From Brumimicrobium sp035497735 (GTDB lineage Bacteria; Bacteroidota; Bacteroidia; Flavobacteriales_D; Crocinitomicaceae), in NCBI GenBank assembly GCA_035497735.1, contig DATJCX010000071.1:62001-126000 (forward strand): 64,000 bases of DNA, read 5' to 3'. Under the pieces are notes generated by a model. It had not been told where the DNA came from. It did not search any database and saw only the letters and a program-made list of their open reading frames with translations. A program made the translations under genes and the position numbers. Positions 60,912 through 64,000 of this stretch are shown here, piece by piece (positions within the stretch are counted from its first letter, which is position 1; each line of letters starts with the position of its first letter).

Positions 60912-62150
60912 ATGAAAGAAAGCATTACGAAACTAAAAGAGATAGTAAGAGAAGGACCAATAGGAATCTATTTGATGGCTTTTCTAATTCCTTTTTATCA
61001 GAACTTTTTTGGTGTAGCAACAGCTATCATTATTCTAGAATTTCTTGTTAGAAGAACGGCAATCAGAAAGGAATTTATCAAGAGTCAATTGTATTGGAAG
61101 AATCCTGGAATTTGGCTTTTCGCATTTTATTTATTGCATATCGTAGGTTTGATTCACACCGAAAATATGAAGTTTGCGAATTTGGATATCGGAATGAAAG
61201 CAACTTTAGGAATTTTTCCATTGCTATTCGTTTTTTATCAACCTAAAATAAACTGGAGGCTGTTTGTCAATAGTTTTATTCTTGGAGCGCTGGTTTCTAT
61301 TGTAGTGAATTTGACCATTTCTATAGGACTTTACTTAGATACGGGTTCTATAAAGCATTTTTATGATTCTCGCCTTACACATCTGATGCACAGAGGTTAT
61401 TGGGCAGTTTATTTAGCCATTGCCATTTTCTTTTTGTTGAAACGTGGACTTGAGTCAAGTGGTTCAAAAGCTATACTTATCAATTTCTCTCTTGCCTTTT
61501 TTATTGCCATATTCGCAATTCTATCTATCTCTAAAATGGGTTTGATTCTGCTAGTAATTCAATTGGTTTGGTTGGCAATTATGTTGATTCGTAGATTTCA
61601 ATATAAATGGATACTTCCTTTAATTGCAACGATATTTTTAGTCACAGCTTTTTCAGCTTACTACTTTATTCCTGCGATGAAACCAAGGATAGATTCTACG
61701 TTTAAAGAAATGGCCAAACCTGTTGATGAGATGGATCAGAATAGACCAGGAAGCACAGGCGCTAGAATGCTGGTTTGGAAAAGTTCGGTTGAATTGATTA
61801 AAGAGAATTTCTGGTTTGGTGTAGGAACAGGTGATATTAAAGATGAGCTAATTCAACGAAATATAGACAATGGATATAGCGGTGTAGCAGAAAAAAAATT
61901 AAATAGTCACAATCAATATCTGAACTCTCACTTAGCTTTAGGAGTCCTTGCACCATTATTTCTATTAATGGTAATAATTACCAATTGTATAAAACGGGCT
62001 GGTAATGATCGCTACTATTCGTGGCGAGTAGGTGTTGTACTAATGCTATTCTTAGCCATGTTTACAGAGTCCATGCTAGAAGTGGAAGCAGGTATTATTC
62101 CTTATGCTTTTTTATTGAGTTTTCTGCCCGTATTTAAAGAAGAAGTTTAG
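60912..62150 (+). CDS. O-antigen ligase / polymerase family protein (Wzy_C)
   Basis: I start at ATG 60912 (MKESITKLKEIVREGPIGIY, 412 residues), ten bases after the TonB-like stop; an earlier in-frame ATG would reach back into that gene. About ten membrane segments are present, with the long periplasmic loop near residues 260-345 containing RPGSTGARMLVWKSSVELIK, WFGVGTGDIKDEL and NSHNQYLNSHLALGVLAP, whose His is the conserved catalytic-type residue of WaaL and Wzy proteins. It joins O-chains to lipid A-core or polymerises them. Its last 17 bases overlap the end of the converging aspartoacylase-like gene. Confidence 0.83.
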   Translation: MKESITKLKEIVREGPIGIYLMAFLIPFYQNFFGVATAIIILEFLVRRTAIRKEFIKSQLYWKNPGIWLFAFYLLHIVGLIHTENMKFANLDIGMKATLGIFPLLFVFYQPKINWRLFVNSFILGALVSIVVNLTISIGLYLDTGSIKHFYDSRLTHLMHRGYWAVYLAIAIFFLLKRGLESSGSKAILINFSLAFFIAIFAILSISKMGLILLVIQLVWLAIMLIRRFQYKWILPLIATIFLVTAFSAYYFIPAMKPRIDSTFKEMAKPVDEMDQNRPGSTGARMLVWKSSVELIKENFWFGVGTGDIKDELIQRNIDNGYSGVAEKKLNSHNQYLNSHLALGVLAPLFLLMVIITNCIKRAGNDRYYSWRVGVVLMLFLAMFTESMLEVEAGIIPYAFLLSFLPVFKEEV

Positions 62151-63114
62151 TTTCCTTTTCCTTTTCTATTTTTCCAATATTAAAGATAGCGTCACCTCTA
62201 TTTACAATTGGCGTTTCATTCACGTTGATGACAACGCAATTATAAGGTGCTTTAACAGAACGTTCGAACTGACCGTAAGGGTCTGAAATTGTAGCTAAAA
62301 CAGTTCCTTTTTCAACCTTTTGACCGTTTACAATAACGTTGTTTAATATTCCAGAACGCGTCGCTCTTAGCCATTTTGAAGTCTTAATGATTTTTGATTC
62401 TACCTCTTGTGTTTTAGGAAACTTTTTTAAACCTAAATGTGTCATAATTCTCTGAATTCCTTCTATTGCTGAATTCACAACAAAAGGATCGATGGAATTT
62501 GATTTACCGCCTTCAAATAAAACATACTTTTTACCAAGTTGCGTAAGTGATTTTCTTACCGATTTGGCTAGTAATGGAGAATGAATTAAGTAAGGAGCTG
62601 CAAAAACTTGACACAACTCCTTAGACTCAGTATTATTAAAGTCACATCGCACTTGTGGGTAGTTTGCACGCGCAGCACCACCCGTGTGAAAGTCGATGAC
62701 AACATCCACCAAGGGCGCAATTTCTTGCATAAATATATAAGCAAATCGGCTTGCTAAGGAACCGTTTTTTGAACCAGGAAACATACGGTTTAAATCTCTA
62801 CCATCAGGAAATTCCCTTGATAGGTTTAAGAAACCGAAAATGTTAAATACTGGAATACAAATCACTGTTCCTTTATCAGGCTTATGATGATTTTCTCTAA
62901 TAATTCTTCGAATTGCTTCAACACCATTTATTTCGTCACCATGTACACCTGCAAGTAGAAGTAAGGTTGGTCCTGCTTTTTTCGCATGACTTACTATTAC
63001 TGGAACTTGAATAGGCGTGTTGGTATGTAATTTCGCAACCTCTATGGATAAACGAACGGTTTTTCCTGGAGCAATCGTATTACCTAATAATTCGAATGGA
63101 GCTCTTTTTTTCAT
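62134..63114 (-). CDS. AstE/AspA-like zinc deacylase (M14 family)
   Basis: A 326-residue protein. The zinc site is in LLLAGVHGDEINGVEAIRRI (His and Glu) with the third ligand His in VDVVIDFHTGGAA. IPVFNIFGFLNLSREFPDGR and DLNRMFPG are carboxypeptidase-fold blocks that bind the substrate carboxylate. The C-terminal 80 residues (KWLRATRSGILNNVIVNG and KAPYNCVVINVNETPI) form the biotinyl-like beta domain of this family. Succinylglutamate desuccinylase and aspartoacylase are the named members; the real substrate is unknown. It overlaps rimK by four bases, so the two probably act together. Confidence 0.87.
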   Translation of the reverse strand: MKKRAPFELLGNTIAPGKTVRLSIEVAKLHTNTPIQVPVIVSHAKKAGPTLLLLAGVHGDEINGVEAIRRIIRENHHKPDKGTVICIPVFNIFGFLNLSREFPDGRDLNRMFPGSKNGSLASRFAYIFMQEIAPLVDVVIDFHTGGAARANYPQVRCDFNNTESKELCQVFAAPYLIHSPLLAKSVRKSLTQLGKKYVLFEGGKSNSIDPFVVNSAIEGIQRIMTHLGLKKFPKTQEVESKIIKTSKWLRATRSGILNNVIVNGQKVEKGTVLATISDPYGQFERSVKAPYNCVVINVNETPIVNRGDAIFNIGKIEKEKETKLLL

Positions 63115-63989
63115 TTTTTAGCGTTTCGTTCAATATAGCTAATGATTTCACCTGCGATATCAAAGCGTGTAGCTCTTTCAATTCCTTCTAATCCTGGAGA
63201 AGAGTTAACTTCTAAAACCAATGGACCACGGTTTGACTGAACCATGTCAACTCCTGCAACTCCTAAGTTTAAGGATTTTGCTGAAAGAATAGCTGTTGCT
63301 TCTTCTTCTTTTGTTAGTTCTATGATATTGGAAGTACCACCTCGGTGTAAGTTAGATCTAAATTCACCTTCTTTACCTTGACGACGCATAGCACCAACAA
63401 CTTTACCATCAACTACAAAAGCACGGATATCAGCTCCTTTGGATTCACTAATGAACTCTTGGATAATAACACGGGCTTTTAAGCCATTAAATGCTTCTAA
63501 AACTGAAGTTGCTGCCTTACGTGAGTCTGCTAAAATAACCCCTAATCCTTGTGTTCCTTCTAGTAATTTGATAACAACAGGTGTTCCACCTACTGAATCA
63601 ATAACTTCCTCAACATTTTTTGAATAATTGGTAAATACAGTCTTTGGTAATCCAATTCCAGATTTAGTTAATAATTGCAATGAACGTAGTTTATCACGCG
63701 AGTCTGCTAAACCTTGTGAGGTAACAGTTGTGAATACACCCATCATTTCAAATTGTCTCACGACCGCTGTTCCGTAAAATGTTACAGAAGCACCAATTCG
63801 TGGGATAATCGCATCGAATTTATCTAAATAATGATCGACATAGTGTAAGCGTGGGTTTTCTTGTTCAATAACAATATCACATTTTAAGTGGTCAATAACC
63901 TCTACTTGGTGACCTCTTACAATGCACGCTTCTACCAAACGACGAGTAGAATATAGACTTGCGTCTCTACTTAAAATTGCAATCTTCAT
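63111..63989 (-). CDS. rimK: RimK-type ATP-grasp ligase
   Basis: A 292-residue ATP-grasp protein. MKIAILSRDASLYSTRRLVE opens the N-terminal Rossmann-like domain. AIIPRIGASVTFYGTAVVRQ, KSGIGLPKTVFTN, VIKLLEGTQGLGVILADS and IQEFISESKGADIRAFVVDG bind ATP. GVDMVQSNRGPLVLEVNSSP and GLEGIERATRFDIA hold the Mg-binding Glu and Asn. In E. coli RimK adds glutamate to ribosomal protein S6 and makes polyglutamate. The AstE-like zinc enzyme overlapping it by four bases may remove or edit such residues. The promoter region lies at or beyond the window edge. Confidence 0.92.
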   Translation of the reverse strand: MKIAILSRDASLYSTRRLVEACIVRGHQVEVIDHLKCDIVIEQENPRLHYVDHYLDKFDAIIPRIGASVTFYGTAVVRQFEMMGVFTTVTSQGLADSRDKLRSLQLLTKSGIGLPKTVFTNYSKNVEEVIDSVGGTPVVIKLLEGTQGLGVILADSRKAATSVLEAFNGLKARVIIQEFISESKGADIRAFVVDGKVVGAMRRQGKEGEFRSNLHRGGTSNIIELTKEEEATAILSAKSLNLGVAGVDMVQSNRGPLVLEVNSSPGLEGIERATRFDIAGEIISYIERNAKK

Positions 63990-64000
63990 TAAGTTTTTTT

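Noticed and set aside
1..64000. Mobile elements, prophage or defence islands
   Set aside because: I found no transposase, integrase, phage structural gene, restriction or CRISPR-associated gene, and no flanking repeats; the tRNA-Leu is not followed by an integrated element.

Overview
The window is a 64 kb stretch of chromosome from a Bacteroidota bacterium, most likely a member of the Flavobacteriales. The evidence is gliding genes gldF and gldG, several C-terminal type IX secretion (T9SS) sorting domains, a PorV-type barrel next to a C25 sortase-like protein, Bacteroidota promoters of the form TTTG-N17-23-TAnnTTTG, the lack of obvious Shine-Dalgarno sequences, and AT-rich DNA. I see no prophage, insertion sequence, integrase, CRISPR array or rRNA. 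One tRNA is present, tRNA-Leu(GAG). The gene content is mostly core chromosome.

Layout. 1-7574 is a vitamin B12 uptake locus. On the minus strand, a cobalamin riboswitch precedes a DUF4465 protein with a T9SS tail, a BtuB-type TonB receptor, a BtuG-like beta-propeller lipoprotein, and a fourth secreted protein cut by the window edge. Divergently, btuF, btuC and btuD encode the inner-membrane importer. 7577-14371 is one giant PKD-repeat adhesin-like protein with a type B T9SS tail. 14.7-16.4 kb holds a nitroreductase and two small envelope genes; mtaB follows. 18.2-24.5 kb carries the PorV/PorQ-type and PorU2-like pair. 24.6-28.0 kb holds tRNA-Leu and the thrS-infC-rpmI-rplT translation operon. 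28.2-34.3 kb holds a SAM hydrolase-family gene, a monooxygenase-fold protein, gldF, gldG, a DUF4340-like gene and dnaN. 34.6-36.6 kb is a minus-strand group of little-known genes, including a membrane protein with a sorting-domain-like module. 36.7-45.4 kb holds an M1 peptidase, yqgF, hsp20, transaldolase, yqgE, lptD and a cell-wall amidase. 45.6-49.3 kb is an MlaD-like gene followed by a split heterodisulfide-reductase-like Fe-S pair. 49.5-57.8 kb holds a lipoprotein, thiolase, a DUF3078 barrel, aroA, a Gre-like factor, a folate gene, accA and an amidohydrolase lipoprotein. 58.0-62.2 kb is a WG-repeat, TonB-like and O-antigen-ligase operon. It converges on an AstE/aspartoacylase-like gene and rimK.

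The strongest theme is the cell envelope. There are a T9SS sortase module, at least three T9SS cargo proteins (DUF4465, PKD giant, M1 peptidase), LptD, an O-antigen ligase, several surface lipoproteins and TonB-linked uptake. The most interesting single point is the B12 locus. A DUF4465 protein, a family whose gut relatives (BtuH) are reported as B12-binding surface lipoproteins, is here first behind the riboswitch and exported as a T9SS cargo. Family names come from recall and motif reading; no database search was run.
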